Shown: positions 1 through 16,192, numbered from the stretch's first letter. The stretch is 64,000 nt of DNA from Cephalopachus bancanus (GCA_027257055.1 JAPVLO010000278.1:1-64000), one strand, 5' to 3'. Made by a program: numbers and translations. Notes: a model not told the origin generated them from the sequence alone.

Positions 1-878
1 AGCACATTTTATTATATACAAAGCAACAACAAATCAACCAAGAATTCAGGGGACCTCAAGGTAGAATGAGGACAGTGACAAATGAATCTAACGATATTAA
101 AAATGACGCAACTCAAAATGTTGGCTCCAGAATCAGAGAACAGACATTGCAAAGAATCCAGTGGCAAACACGAGGACAATCTATGGGGCCATCAGGCCAG
201 CCACGGGGTGGTGCCAGAGGGCCTCAAATGGAACCTTGCAAAGGATTTTACATAACTGACCTATCCCAACCGTGGAGGACTGGCCACCTGGTTCCATCAG
301 CATATTGAGGAGACTTCACTACCTCTGCTGAGCAGTACCCTCGAGCGTGCCTCATGGCAGCAGAATAACATGGGTGACACTGAAAACAGGGGTCATGAGC
401 ACAAGTCACGCACCCGAGTTCCCTCTTGGGTTTCATTTAATTGCACTGTATAACGAGTTCTGATTATCTTTGGGTCATGGTTGAAGTTTTCTCAGCATTT
501 ATCAGAACTTTTACTGATCAGAGATTCATGGTCTGTACAGTAGAAAAAGAAATATGAGAACAAACAAAATTATGCTGCCTCCCAATGTACAGAACAAGTC
601 AATTGCTCTGGTTTTGCTGAGGTTGGCTTCAAAGAGCCCTGACAAAATCTGCCACTTACTCAGAATCTTTATCACTCTCATTGGCCTGAGATATCCAATG
701 ATGGTATAAAACTCAAACCACCCGAAACATCCAGCACAATGTATTTCCTTGATGAAGATGATTCAAACTCATCTCTTGTGTCCACACTTTCCAGCAGACA
801 TAAACTGTCATAGACATGTGACACTGTCAGGTTTCACTATGATGCAAGGTATCTATCCTCCTGATTTTCAACTTCACC
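1..878. other. Unassigned DNA upstream of an ERV remnant
   Basis: No gene, SINE or L1 sequence is recognisable here. Short open frames exist on both strands (for example 66-308 plus and 248-436 minus) but none shows a domain or a Kozak-like start. The segment lies directly upstream of an integrase-like remnant, so it may be decayed retroviral interior, but I cannot show that from motifs. Confidence 0.4.
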
Positions 879-1175
879 TTGCTTCAGGTGGGCAAAGTGA
901 ATGACTTTGAGAGGTGGGTGCATCATACTCAACTCATGGCCTTTTCTCCATTTTCTCCAAAGCAGCTTCTACTAGATCTAAAACCTGGAAATGCTATCTT
1001 TCAGGGGAAAAAAATGAAAATAGAAAATGCCTTAGAAACACGTTGCAAGGGACCTTATCAGTTGCCGTTGGCAACTAGCTCCACAATTAACCTCCAGAGT
1101 TATGTCTCTCAGAGGCAATGCCTGATCCCATCAGGAACTTCTACAGCAAAGATCATTAGGGATGCACTAGAGTGA
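879..1175 (+). pseudogene. Endogenous retrovirus pol remnant, integrase C-terminus
   Basis: This 98-codon frame resembles the extreme C-terminus of a gammaretrovirus-like (class I ERV) integrase, the part that helps bind DNA during insertion. The visible signature is a Lys-Pro-Gly block (residues about 35-37), then a basic stretch and the Gly-Pro-Tyr (GPY/F) motif near residues 58-60, followed by the short strand-forming segment usual for this domain. Expected aromatic residues are replaced (Cys where Trp normally precedes the Lys-Gly-Pro-Tyr), and the tail after the motif is unlike functional proteins. No catalytic core is in frame upstream and no env follows before a possible LTR at about 1330-2018. 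It is a dead fossil. Moderate confidence, because the match is to one short domain only. Confidence 0.45.
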
Positions 1176-1329
1176 ATGATTTTCTGGAGAAGACAACTTA
1201 CACAGATGAAGACAACTTATTTCAGATGAAGAAGAAAATCGTGAGAAGTAGAGCATTTCCACCCCAGACCCATTGAACATTGGCCAGTGACCAGCTCTAA
1301 AACTGGCAATCATTTAACCTGAAAGCTTT

Positions 1330-2018
1330 TGTTCCCTGCTTTCCTGGACATTGTCTTTGCATCTTCCCTGTGTATGGCTCTGTCTTGTTACCTCTAACTA
1401 TGATGTCTATACTGTTTCTGTCCTAATTACACCCTTTCCATTTCTGGTCACTCCTTGTCAGGCATCTAAGTTCTGGTTTTAATATTCTCATAATTTGGCT
1501 AATTCAAACAATCGGACATCTTTCAGTCTTGTTCTCACTTTCTTTGTGTGCTAGCCAGATTCTTGTGGTACCAGAGTCCCATGACAAATACATTGGCTTT
1601 CCAGGTGATTTTACTCAACCACGAAGTGACCTTTTAGATGCAACTTTAATATTTGTTTCAAGGCATTCCTATAAATTAATTCACTGACAGATTGCTCATC
1701 TGGGGAAACCTTTCCATCAAGACAGCATGCTGCTCATTTGAGCAAAGGGTTCATCTGCCAGACAGCAATGTTCTTTTGAAGTCTCATTCCAAAATGCTTG
1801 CTTGTGTCCACCAATCCTAAATTATCACATCACAAACTTTCCCCAAACCTAATTACTTTTCACCTTACAAGAATCACTTAACTCTACAGTTTATTTTCAC
1901 TTCTGACACAGTTAACTAAGACTCTGTCAGGCAGGTGTTTCTCCTTACTATAGTAAGTCTAATAAACTTGACTTTGCTTGATCAGCACACTTGTGTTCTT
2001 GAGTGGAGTTGATAATCA
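1330..2018 (+). mobile_element. Possible ERV long terminal repeat
   Basis: The segment lies downstream of the integrase remnant on the same strand. It contains an AATAAA signal at 1961-1966 followed by a short T/G-rich stretch, as in the R-U5 part of retroviral LTRs. No clear TG...CA ends or second LTR copy are visible, so the boundaries are guesses and the family is unknown. Confidence 0.3.
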
Positions 2019-2297
2019 ACACTTAACCTCACAAAAACTTCAATCCAGGTGATTCTTATGGCATGGACTCAGTCTCTTTATTTTCCTCTCATCCACTATT
2101 ATCTTGGCTCTTCCAGGATGCTGTCTCTCCAGAGGAGGTGTGGTAAGGAGTTCTGGGAGCTCTGAGGATCTTGGGGAGACTTGCAGACTTTACAATCTGA
2201 AGATTCTTCAGAAGCTACAGTTTATGTTACCTGTTGCTTCCTTGTATTAGTTGGTTCTCATTACTTACCTGCATAAGTGAAACCAGAAAGAAACACA

Positions 2298-2300
<3 letters not shown>

Positions 2301-2350
<50 letters not shown>
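2301..2350. repeat. (TG)n microsatellite
   Basis: Uninterrupted TG dinucleotide repeat of about 25 units, preceded by a short CACACA stretch. Confidence 0.97.
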
Positions 2351-2352
<2 letters not shown>

Positions 2353-2654
2353 ACTAGTTTATATATGTGATGGGGAGATGGTGGTATAATTTTTCTTTTG
2401 CTAACAAAGAGTGCAAGACTTTGAAGGTACCATATGTGCCCAGGGATACATAATAAGCTTAATAGTCAGAAACCATACCTTGTAAATACTTGATATAAAC
2501 TGGAAAAAAAAAATCAGAAGTTTACCTTAAACTCATATAAACTTCAGCTCTCCATGAAAGTGTATTTACTAAACCTTACTTATTAATAGCTTTCATTAAA
2601 GGAATTCCAGTGAGTCAAAAAATATTGAAATTACAAGGATAAATATATTTTTGC
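2351..2654. other. Unassigned AT-rich DNA
   Basis: No gene or repeat family recognised in this interval. Confidence 0.5.
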
Positions 2655-2935
2655 TAATGGAATATTTTAATAACTTTATTGAGATAAAATTCATACACCA
2701 CACATGGCAATTTTTTAGTATAGTCTCAGCATTGTACAACCATAACCACCACATAATTTTAGAATATTTTTACTCTAAGAGAAACCCCAGTTCACTCTCC
2801 ACAACCCACCACACACTCCCCACCCCACCCCACCAGCCCCTGGTGACCACTAATCTACTTTGTGTCTCCATGGATTTCCCTGTTCTGAAAATTCCGTACA
2901 AATAAAATCACACAACATGTGATCTTGGTTAATCC
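2655..2935 (-). mobile_element. L1M/L1ME 3'-end fragment (antisense)
   Basis: It opens with a tttattgagataaaattca-type sequence, the reverse complement of the well-known end of old mammalian L1 elements (..tgaattatatctcaataaa). It continues through the familiar CCACC/CCCCAGCCCCTGG block and the ATGGATTT..CCTGTTCTG block. It is heavily diverged and lacks a visible tail duplication, as expected for an ancient copy. Confidence 0.8.
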
Positions 2936-3574
2936 CTTCAAATGCTGTATCTTCCCAAAGCATGTATCTAACTGAATATCAAACCGTTGCCATACTTTTA
3001 AAGAACAATTTAGACAGAGTAATAGTATTTTAAATAAAGTCTTCCCATAAACAAATCTCTTTGGAAAGCTCAGCTGTTAGAAGTGAAAATGTTTTACCTA
3101 AAAGGAGAAATAAAATTAGGATGAAGAGACATTAATTTAAGTAAATTTCCTGATGGAAAAATGAAAGATATGTATTAGGGAATCGACTCCTGATCATGCA
3201 GAAAGGGCATGGCTTTGGTCACAGATTTTGGGGAGGGTATGTAATGATGTTCATTAAGAACACACACAGGAATAAAAGTATATTTAGGAGACAAATTAAA
3301 GAATCCAGATCCATGTGAGAATGACAGAACATAAGGATGACAACTTTATGAGGGGAGTCAACCACCCAGGAAAGGGACAGGGAGAGAGAGAAGGGAGAGG
3401 TTTGCTGACGCTGGGTTGTGGCCTGCTCTCCACCCCTCCTTCCCCCCTGCAATCCTCTCTCTTTTCAATCTTTTTTCTTGCCCTCTCTGACAAATGACAG
3501 TGTATCAAATTCACCTCCAAATGGGCTAATGTATTTTCCAGACCTCTTTTCACTCTATTTAAATATAGAAACAG
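2936..3574. other. Unassigned DNA
   Basis: No recognised repeat. A CT/GA-biased patch near 3380-3490 gives overlapping open frames on both strands, which is typical of composition rather than coding. Confidence 0.5.
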
Positions 3575-3740
3575 AGGGGTGTGGAAAAAGCACTGGCCAC
3601 ATCAGAGCATGCTGGTTGGACCCTTGGATTCACTCTTGAACAGTGGACAGGTCACTTCAGTTCTCCAACCCTTATTTACGAAATACAGCCAAAAACTCAA
3701 CCCTCTCTGCCTCATTATGATGATTAATTCATGTGGCAAG
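3575..3740 (+). mobile_element. Possible MIR SINE
   Basis: The order of motifs resembles MIR: a GGAAAAAGCACTGG-like start, a GGATTCACTCTTGAACAG core, then GGTCACTTCAGTTCTCCAACCC where MIR has the 'tgtgacc..ttacttaacctct' region. Identity is low. Confidence 0.35.
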
Positions 3741-4439
3741 GTCTCAATCCCAGGCCTGGCTTGCTCTGGATCCTCCCTAAGTACCACCTGAGGTGGGTTA
3801 CAGAGGCTCTTTCCCTTGAGGTAAAGACAGTCTAAGGAAAGGAACTTTTTAAGTAACATACCTGCAGGTCTGCAAATGGTACTCACAGATGGGTTCTTCC
3901 TGAAGCTGCTTTCAGGACCGTAAATATCAGTTCTCCTGCACTGAGTGGGAAGAGCATATACAAGAGCATATAAAAACCTCATGAATGGCTTTTAAGGGGC
4001 AGCCTCCCCTCCTACGTCCCCGTCCCCTCTGCTCCCTCCTCAGCCCCAAGCTGGGCAGTCCTTCACTCCAGCTGTTGTGGTGGGCTGCATGTGGGCACGT
4101 AGCTGAGACACTCTTTTGGAATTGAAGAATGAATATTATTTCTCCTTAACACAAGCAGCCCTGATGCTCAAAAAAGACCCCAGCACTGGAGAACCAGGGG
4201 ATATGTAGAGTAGCGGCTTGTCTCCCCACGTCCTCATGACCAGGCATGGGCCTCTGGACATGTCTATGTGTGACAGGAAATGCCTGACCCTCAGGATGCA
4301 GGTGGGACCTGCTCGTCAGGCCCACGGTTTGTGGTGTGGCAACTTGGATTCCGTGTCCTCACGTAGGCCTCTTTTCGGCATGTGCTCCCAGTACTTGGTG
4401 GGGTCAGTCTCTGATGCTTGCTATCTCACCTCTATGTAG
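3741..4439. other. Unassigned DNA
   Basis: No recognisable gene or repeat. Moderate GC content, with no splice-bounded reading frame I can defend. Confidence 0.5.
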
Positions 4440-5045
4440 AGGCATCTCACTGTCCCTTTAATATGCATTTCCTTAGTTGCTAATGACACCGGCCATATCT
4501 AATGCTCTTATTTTACATCCGTATGTCTTCTTTAGTGGCCTGTCTATTCAAATCTTTTTGCCCATTTTTAATTGTTCCTTTGTTTTCTTACTAATGACTT
4601 CTGAGTCCTTTTATATTTGAAGTGTAAGCTTTTTTTCAGATACCATTTGCAAATGTTTTCTCCCGGTCTGTGGCTTTTGTTTTTCATTTTCTTAACAGTA
4701 GTGCCTTCTGACTAGCATATGTTCTTCATTTTAAGTATGTCCAATTTATCAATTTCTTTTCTTTTATGAATTATGCTTTGCTGTCAGATTTAAAATATTT
4801 TTTCCTAACTCAAGGTCACAAATATTTTTTCCTTTGATTTCTTCTAGAATTTTTAGTTTCATATTCTATAATATGTCTACTTTTAGTTTAATTTTTGCAT
4901 AGTATGAGATATGGATAAATTAGTTTTTTGCATAAGATCTGACTGATCTAGTAACATTTGCTGCAAATTTTTTTTCCTCCACTGAGTGACCTTTGCCCCT
5001 TTGTGGAAAATCAACAGACCATGGACATGTTCATCTATCTATGGA
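4440..5045 (-). mobile_element. Old L1M ORF2 C-terminal region (antisense)
   Basis: Landmarks of reversed L1 ORF2 appear in order: the 'ttgcccattttt' segment at about 4559, the 'gcaaatgttttctccc' segment at about 4649, the 'tccaatttatcaatttctttt' segment at about 4740, and near the end a 'cctttgtggaaaatcaacagacca' type block that corresponds to the next ORF2 landmark. Old and diverged; no open ORF2 frame remains. Confidence 0.8.
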
Positions 5046-8000
5046 TGCATGTCCAGCTCTGGTGATCTGCCCGTACACTTCCACGGCAGCTCCATGCTCT
5101 CAGACCCCGCAGCTAGCTGTCCACCACAGAAGAGTCCAGGCCCAAGGGCTTGCTACCATCAGGTCTATTCCCCAGGTCTGCATATCATGCAGAGCCTAGG
5201 TGCCCGCTGGTGCCTCCCACCATGGAGGCAGACAGGTGCATTTGCCCCATTGCAGATGACTTTAGGACCAGGCTTGCTGCTGACTGGTCTGTGATTACAG
5301 GGATGGGCTCAGCATGAAACCACCTGGCCCCATGCTGCCTGGACAGTGACACCTACAGCCCGGAGGCTGGACTTACTGTGAGTCTGAGATGTCCTGGTCT
5401 GCCCAAAGCTTTGGTATTAAGGGTATTTATTTCATAGCGGGCTTATTAGGACTGTTGTCAGTTGATAAATGAAAAATAGAGACAGTGCCACTACTAAAAT
5501 GGGGGATGGTCCCCCCTTGCTCTGTGCTCTTCCCTGGGAGAGTGTCTCTGTGTAGCTGGAGGGGGTAGCATGGTCAGAGGGTCTCTCTGGGGCAGGTCAG
5601 GTGATCTGAGCCACCTCTTCATGTGTAGTACTTCTAAAACTTGACCCTGAGGCAGGGAGGAGGGAAAGAGAAGGAAACTAAAGTGGGGGGAAGAGGGAGT
5701 CACAGGGAAGAGTAGAGGAAGAGCTGGAGTAGGCTTCTAAAGGACAGTCATGTGATGACGCAGAAGTGCAAAGACAAGCCTGGCATCAGCTTCCAACTCC
5801 GTGTGTGTTCATGACCAGGTAGAAGTAAAATTTGTTCTCTGATCAGTGGTCATTCCCACCCAGAGTGTCATGAATGGCCCGGACCGAACAGGCACGTGTG
5901 GAGAGCACTTTAACGCCTGGTGCCATCACATGGCTCTAACATCTATTAGGTGCCTACACAGATGTGTTGTGCTTTGGAAAATGGGTGCTGTGGGTTTTGG
6001 CTTGGAGCTACTGATTCTAACTCTGAGCTTTTTGCTTCAGACTGCAGAGGAAATTCCTAACAAATGCCTGTCAGGCTCCCAGCTGACATCTGCTTCCAGG
6101 GAGCTTCTTCTCTTTGGAGAGTCTGTCTCCTGTCTCTAACCCATGGCTGGGAGAGCTCTCCTGAACTTGCACACCAGGCTGATTTGTGTGCTGTTCTTTA
6201 TTTATCAGAATCTCATCAATTACAGAGTGACTGCCTCTATAATCAGGGTCATCAGAGATTAGGAAAACTGATTAAAATCACCAAACACAGAGGCATAGAA
6301 GGGGCTCTGGCATGAACCACACATGAAGATTTCTGGTTGGTCTGCACTTGTGAAAGGCTAATTTTGTCTAACATGAGTCTAATTCTACCATGTTTCTGTT
6401 TTCTTTGAGTTTCTTTTTATAATTAGTGCACCTTAACTCACTTCCAATGGGATTTGGAGTTGGACTCAAGCCACCTCTTGGATGTTACTCTTGTCTCTGT
6501 GGAAATCCACAGGACCAGCCCAATCCCAGCTGACATGAAGGTCTCAAGCCTCAGTTTTCCCTCTATCCCTTTTTTGTCAGGAATTCCCTGGTTGTATCTC
6601 TCCATAAACAACACCCATTTGTCACAAAACATGGTTGGTCTTGGCTGGAATCTGATCTCGCGTCTTCTTTCCACACACTCCCACATTCCCTGACCTCTGC
6701 CCATTAGCCTTTGGGTACCAGACCCCTTTTGTGACCAGCTCCGACTACCATCCCCAGTGCTTTCTTTGGGGAGCTCCTCACTGTCCCCTCCCAGCAAGGA
6801 GAAAGCAGGGATCTCTTGGGAAGGTCAGTGACCCAAGTCAGGCAGTGGGGCTGGTGGCAATCTCCTTTCCATGGATATCTCAGAAATAAAGTTCAGGAAA
6901 CGTCTGTGTGTCCAGGGAGAAGACAGGCCCCGTGGTTCTATAGGAGCCATGGCAGATGAGAGTGTTTCATAAGATGAATTTTACTGTATTTGGAAAATTC
7001 ATGCTTTAGCCAGATGAATCAGAAATAACTTTTTTTTTTTTTTTTTGCCAGAAGTGTCCATATGTTTTCAGACGTACTAGCGAAGCAAAAAAGCACTGAA
7101 ACATCAATTTGCTAAAGTAGGGCAAAACCACATTCTCTCCCTGGAAAAACTCAAGAGTTGAGAAAGGGGGATTGGACGTGTCATTTTGGATTACTGTGAG
7201 GTAAGGTTGCCATCTGGATAGAAACTCACGCTGGAGAGTGGAAGCTTACCACCCTCTTGTCTCACAGGAAAGCTGAGCCCTTGAGGGCCTTTGACTTCCA
7301 TTTTGGAAGTCCTTTTGACTCATACATTGGTTGTATCTCTGTGAGGGTGCAGGAGAATGCGCAACAAGCACAATTTTTCACTCAGAAAGTGAGTTTTCAA
7401 AACTGAAGAGTTTTGAAAAAGAGTTGGATGAGTATACTTTTAGTATATATTCTAGAGAATCCTTTTGAATGTTGAAAGCAGAGTGCAAATGTGCCATTAC
7501 AGACACTGGAGCCCTGCGAGAGAGGTTGGCTGGGGTCAAAGGCCACTGTTGGCTCAAGCACAACACAGAGTGTGCACAGTTTCAACCGACCAGAGGTCTG
7601 AGCTCATTCTGGGCTCCCTACTACCTACCCCCAGCCAGAATTCTTTTGAAAAGGGCATTTGTTAGTGTCTTTCTAAATTTAGCCACTCATCTGTATTCAG
7701 GCAAATTTTCACAGTGAAAACCAAATCAACCTGGCAGTTGGTGGGAAATCTGTATTTCAAGCGTCCCCTAAATTGTTCCGTGGTCACGAGACACTATAAG
7801 GTGCTTAATGCCTAGTGAGTAGTGCAGCATTTTGATGTGTTCAACACACACAACTGGCAAGTTTTATACACCTTCATTACTTAACCAGATCGAGAAGAAT
7901 AATAAGCTTACCTGGTACCGGGGCAATAACTATGCATATATATTAAACATTTACCAAGAATAAAGTACACACTCATTTAATTAACATGAATTGAACAACT

Positions 8001-9025
8001 GCTACCTACTGACCACAAGAGTGAAACAACAAGGGCCCTCTCTCCAGCAACAGCATCTGCCGTTCCCTGAGGGGTGTAACCAGTACGATTTTTTATCAAG
8101 TGTTTTGTTGTGGAAATATCTCATGGGACTTAGAAATCCTAATGCTGCAGACTTATCACAGGTAAAGAAACAGATGCAGAGAGGTGAACTCACTTGTGTA
8201 AATGCCTGAAGGTTAGTGAACCAAAGCTATTGTTAGTAGAATGCTTTATTATTATGTCTATGAAATAGTTGTTGAGGATCTAGATAAAGCAAGCTCTGGG
8301 TCACACCTCTTACAGATGTTACCTGAGACCACTACATAGCCAAGCAACTTGCTTTTTCTAACTACATTCGTTTATCTAATGATCTGTATTAACAGAAATT
8401 AGGGGTCCCACTCAACATATATACTCAAGTTGTAGCTTTCAACTTTTTTTAATTGTGAGGAAGTTAGAAATACATTTAATATCATAAACCAGAACACAGA
8501 TATGCAACACAAAAGTTTCTCAAAATCAAAACATTACTTTTTTGATTTTTTGCAATGCCAGGCTAAACTTTGTTGAAATAAAGGTCTTTATCCCTTGAAT
8601 TGTTGATTGCCTATCAGCTCCATGCACTGACTATAGAAGATACTTAGTCTTGAAATGTTAATCATTTATTCCAGAGATCAGATAACCACATTCTCTATAA
8701 CAGTCATGCCACTCTTTTAGAAAAAGACACACAGAAAGATGATTAATGAAAATTTGCAGTGTAAAATATTAACAGGTATTAAAACCAAAGCAAGTTATTT
8801 TATAGGGATAACCTTCTGACTATGGATCTTGCTTTTTAAAATTCATTAACAGTCTCTGCTTTTTAAATTGAATGTTTTAGCCAATTTATATTTATTATAA
8901 TTATTGATTTAGCTTGGTTCAAATGTACTATCTTGCTTTTTTAAAATTTATCTCATATCTTTTTTATTTTGTTTCTGGTTTCATCCTCATGTTTTGCCAT
9001 CTTTTGGGTTAAGTAATTATTAGTA
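5046..9025. other. Unassigned, apparently unique DNA
   Basis: About 4 kb without a recognised gene. Short open frames (up to about 119 codons at 6438-6797, minus) carry no family signature. The only repeat-like pieces seen are a poly(T) run at about 7029-7046 and a possible MIR at about 8130-8260. It may be intronic or intergenic; nothing decides between them. Confidence 0.5.
8130..8260 (+). mobile_element. Possible MIR fragment
   Basis: The stretch 'ggtaaagaaacagatgcaga' followed by 'gaggtgaactcacttg' matches the conserved MIR core (gatgaggaaactgaggca..gaggttaagtaacttgcc) at low identity. Confidence 0.35.
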
Positions 9026-10060
9026 CAGTTGACACTTAAACAACACAGGGGTTGGGGTGCCAACCATCTGCCCAGTAGAAAACTCACGTATACCTTTTGA
9101 ATCCCCCAGAATTTAACTACTAATACCCTACCATTGATCAGAAGCTTTACCAATAACAGAGTCAATTAACACATATTGCAAAGTACACACTCATTTAATG
9201 TGTTTTATATGCTTTATACACTGTATTCTTACAATAAGAAAAACTGAGGGAAAACATTATTAAGAAAATCACACAGAAGAGAAAGTACACTTACAGTACT
9301 GTACTGTATTAATCAATACTATAAGTTCACATCATCTGTCTACAAGATTAATTGTCTGTCTAAAATGCAGTTGCAGACCTCGATCTACTGCACATATCAA
9401 GCAATTCAACTTTTTCACATAATGTTATGACTATTCTCTATTTCTTGGGAGCACTTCCAGCATCACTCGTGGCACTTTATATGAGTCCCGTGATCTTATT
9501 CAAGATTTACGGTATTGTACCAAACAGAATAGAGAACATGCGAGAACCACAGTAGATCATTTTCTCCTGTATTATGCAACTTACTGGAGAGATGCACAGC
9601 TCACATGGTGATGTTTAGCATCACATGGTGATTTAAAGAGATACTCACAACACTTGAGCTCACCACAATGGCAACAGGAGATGACTGTAAAATTGTCATA
9701 GCAGCAGAGCAAGTACTGCAATTAACTTTATAGTTATGACAACACTGCATCTTTACATTTGCATGTCTCTCGACTCAATGGTGTCATGTGTAATTTGTAA
9801 GTGTAATTTTCATAAATTTTGTTTTTTTATGACAGATTTGATAAATTTTACAGTAGTAAATGATAAAATAGACTAGTAGCTACATATATTTTATACTTTC
9901 GTGACTTGCTTATTTTTTAATGTCTGTAGGTCACCCAGCTCATCTGTGAGTTTTTTCAAATTGTTTTAAATCTCCAAAAAATTTGCAATGTATTTATTTT
10001 TAAATGTCTGCATATAAGTGGACCCATGCAGCCCAAATCTGTGTTGTTCAAGTGTCAGTT
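9026..10060. mobile_element. Tigger-type (Tigger2/MER28-like) DNA transposon
   Basis: The left end (cagttgacacttaaacaaca, preceded by TA) and the right end (tgtgttgttcaagtgtcagt) form diverged terminal inverted repeats of the pogo/Tigger type. The subterminal block 'aacttaactactaatagcc'-like and the 'attaacacatatt' block also fit the Tigger2/MER28 family as I know it. At about 1 kb it is shorter than an autonomous element (roughly 2.7 kb), and no transposase reading frame survives. It therefore looks like an internally deleted, non-autonomous or decayed copy. A short local repeat (tcacatggtgat twice near 9600-9635) lies inside it. Confidence 0.75.
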
Positions 10061-10100
10061 TTATCCTATTTTATTTCCTCTGTTTGATATTTATTTATAA

Positions 10101-10233
10101 ATTTTATTTTTTTGTACAGAAGGAAATCTTGCTATGTTGCCTAGCCTGTTGAACACCTTGCCTCAAGTGATTCTTCCACCTCAGCCTCCCAAAGTGCAAG
10201 GATTACAGGCATGAGTCACTGCATCCTGTCCTA
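10101..10233 (-). mobile_element. Alu fragment (antisense)
   Basis: Reads as reversed Alu: 'cttgctatgttgcc' near 10129, 'cctcagcctcccaaagtgc' near 10180, 'ggattacaggcatgagtcac' near 10200. Only one arm is present and CpG sites have decayed, so it is an old truncated copy. Confidence 0.8.
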
Positions 10234-10419
10234 TTTAATTGTTAACTGATTTTTGTGGAGTCATTTTTAGACATTTCTAGGACTACAATATGTGCTTTAA
10301 TTTGTCTTCATCAATCTTGACTTAATGTTATAAAATGTAGATATGACATAAGAAGTTCATCAGAGTTTTCATACATGCTACTAGTTTGCAGGAGATAAAC
10401 TCTGAGATACATCGTTGTA

Positions 10420-11015
10420 GTTTTTTGTTTGTTTGTTTTTTCCTTTATTTTAAAGATGTGGGGTACAATTCAGGGTTAGGTATGCAAATGTTCATTTGCA
10501 GGTACCCTTGTGGATAAGGTGTGTCTCTCTCCCTGGCAGTTTCCCTCAACTGCTAATCTCACCCCTCTCCCCTGGCAGTTTCCCACTGCCAATCCCTTTC
10601 TTATAGTTTTATGATAATTGTTCACGATCCACTTATGAGTGAGAACATACGGTACTCTATTCTTTGTTTCTGTGATAGATCACTGAGAATGATAGGCTCT
10701 AAATCCATCCAAGTTGCTGTGAAGTCCATATGTTTGCTCTTTTTTATGGCTGCATAATATTCCATTGTGTATATGTACCACATTTTTTTGGTTCAGTCCA
10801 GTTTCGATGGACACCATGGTTTGTTCCATGCTTTTGCTATTGTGAAGAGAGCTGCAACAAACAGGCGTGTGCAGCTGTCTTTTTGATAGAATGAATTGAG
10901 TTCCTTTGGGTATATTTCCAATAAGAGAATTGCTGGGTCACATGGAAGGTCAATTTCTAGTTCTTTCAGAAATCACCACACTGTCTTCCAAAGCGGTTGC
11001 ATAGTTTTTATCTTA
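10420..11015 (-). mobile_element. 5'-truncated lineage-specific L1 (antisense)
   Basis: Starting from a T-rich tail at about 10420-10456, the sequence is the reverse complement of the 3'UTR and the last ORF2 codons of the complete L1 at 29790-36904. Shared blocks include the gtacccttgtggataaggtg 3'UTR block and the YTMEYY-type ORF2 end around 10740-10760. The copy stops where that element reads about position 36335, so it is about 0.6 kb of a 7.1 kb element. A short possible duplication (tagttttt) flanks it. Confidence 0.85.
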
Positions 11016-11167
11016 AAGTCAATTTGCTTTTGAAAAAAAAGAAAGAAAAAAGATTAAAAGTAGTTTTTTATATTTATGCATACATTTGCTGGTTCTGGAA
11101 TTCTTTCTAACGATTCTGAGTTCTACCTATTATAATTCATCTTTACCCTAAAGAATTATCTTTACCA

Positions 11168-11467
11168 GCCAGGCTCGGTGGCTCAGCCTGTAACCCCGTG
11201 TCTTTGGGAGGCTGAGGTGAGTGGATTGCCTGAACCCACGGGTTTGAGACCCGCCTGGGCAGCAAAACCTCATCTCTACAATAAATCAAAAAATCAGCCA
11301 GGCATGGTAGCGTATGCCTGTAATTCTGGCTACTTGGAAGGCTGAGGCGGAAGGATCACCGGAGCCCAGCAGTAGGTCTAGGCTGCGGTGGCCGGGAGTG
11401 GCCACTGCACTCCAGTCTGGGCGACGGAGTGAGACTCCAACTCAAAAAAAAGGAAAAAGAAAAAAAA
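11168..11467 (+). mobile_element. Full-length dimeric Alu SINE
   Basis: Complete left and right arms, the linker 'ctacaataaatcaaaaaatc', and an impure A-rich tail. It is flanked by a perfect target-site duplication, aagaattatctttacca, at 11151-11167 and 11468-11484. The internal pol III B box reads ggtttgagacc, with the CpG of GGTTCGAGACC decayed. The opening 'ggctcagcctgtaac' is a lineage signature shared with other copies in the window. Confidence 0.95.
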
Positions 11468-11484
11468 AAGAATTATCTTTACCA

Positions 11485-12092
11485 TTCCTTAGAATGCAAG
11501 TCTACTGGTAACCAACTGTCTCAGCTTACAGTATTTGAAAATGATTTACTTTACATTTCTGCATTTAGAAGGATAATTTCCCTGGAGGTGGATTCTAATG
11601 TAGCAGCTGTCTCCCCCTTTCTTTTAGCATTTAAAAGAAGTCCTTTACATGTAATTTTTTTCTCTTATTATTTTTAGGATTTCCTTTTCATATCTTGTTT
11701 TTAACAGTTTATAGTGTGTCTTGGTGTGAATTTCATCATATATATCTCCTTTGGATTGATATATCTCTTTTAGGTTGTTTTTCATCAGATCTGAAACATT
11801 TTGATCTTTCTTAATTCAGATGATTTTTTTTCTGCTTCCTACTCTCTCTACTCTTCTTCTGATGACCCCATTACAAGTATGTTGCTGTACCTCTTGCTGT
11901 TGGCACACTGGTCAGCATTTATTAATCATTTTCCTTTTCTGAGCTTTAGTTAAGACAGTTCTACATATATTCTCAAATTTTATTATCTTTTTTGAGCAAT
12001 CTCTATTCTGTTGTTAAGCCTATTGAATGAGTTGCTAAAATTTCCCGTGTTGCAATTCTGTGACCTAGAATTTCCACTTAGTTACCCACCCT
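11485..12092 (-). other. T-rich DNA, possibly old L1/HAL1 antisense
   Basis: The stretch is T-rich and carries phrases such as 'cttctgatgaccccattaca' and 'ctattctgttgttaagcctattgaatgagtt'. These resemble the reversed 5' half of old L1M or HAL1 ORF1, and the resemblance continues weakly past the Alu to about 12600. Too diverged to assign firmly. Confidence 0.25.
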
Positions 12093-12368
12093 TCTTTTTT
12101 TTCTGATCTGGAGTCTCACTCTATTGCCCAGGCTGGAGTGCAGTGGTATGCTCACGGCCACCCCAAAGTCAACCTGCTGGACTCAGGCAATCCTTCTGCC
12201 TCAACTTTCCAAGTATTACCATGCCCAGCTAATTTTTTAAAAAATTTATTGTATAGATGAGGTCTTGCCAAGTTTCCCAGGCTGTTCTCAAACCCATGGG
12301 CTCAGGAAATCCTCTCACCTCAGCCTCCCAAATGCTGGGATTACAGGCTTGATCCACCACCCCCAGCC
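12093..12368 (-). mobile_element. Dimeric Alu SINE (antisense)
   Basis: Reversed Alu with both arms, from a T-rich tail at 12093 to 'ctgggattacaggcttgatccacc' at the far end. The B box (reversed gttctcaaaccc) has lost its CpG. An imperfect duplication, acttagttaccc versus acttggttccct, may be the target site. Confidence 0.9.

Positions 12369-16192
<3,824 letters not shown>

Noticed and set aside
2230..2300. Possible reversed MaLR LTR end ('cttgtattagttggttctca')
   Set aside because: Only about 20 bases resemble the family and nothing downstream continues it.
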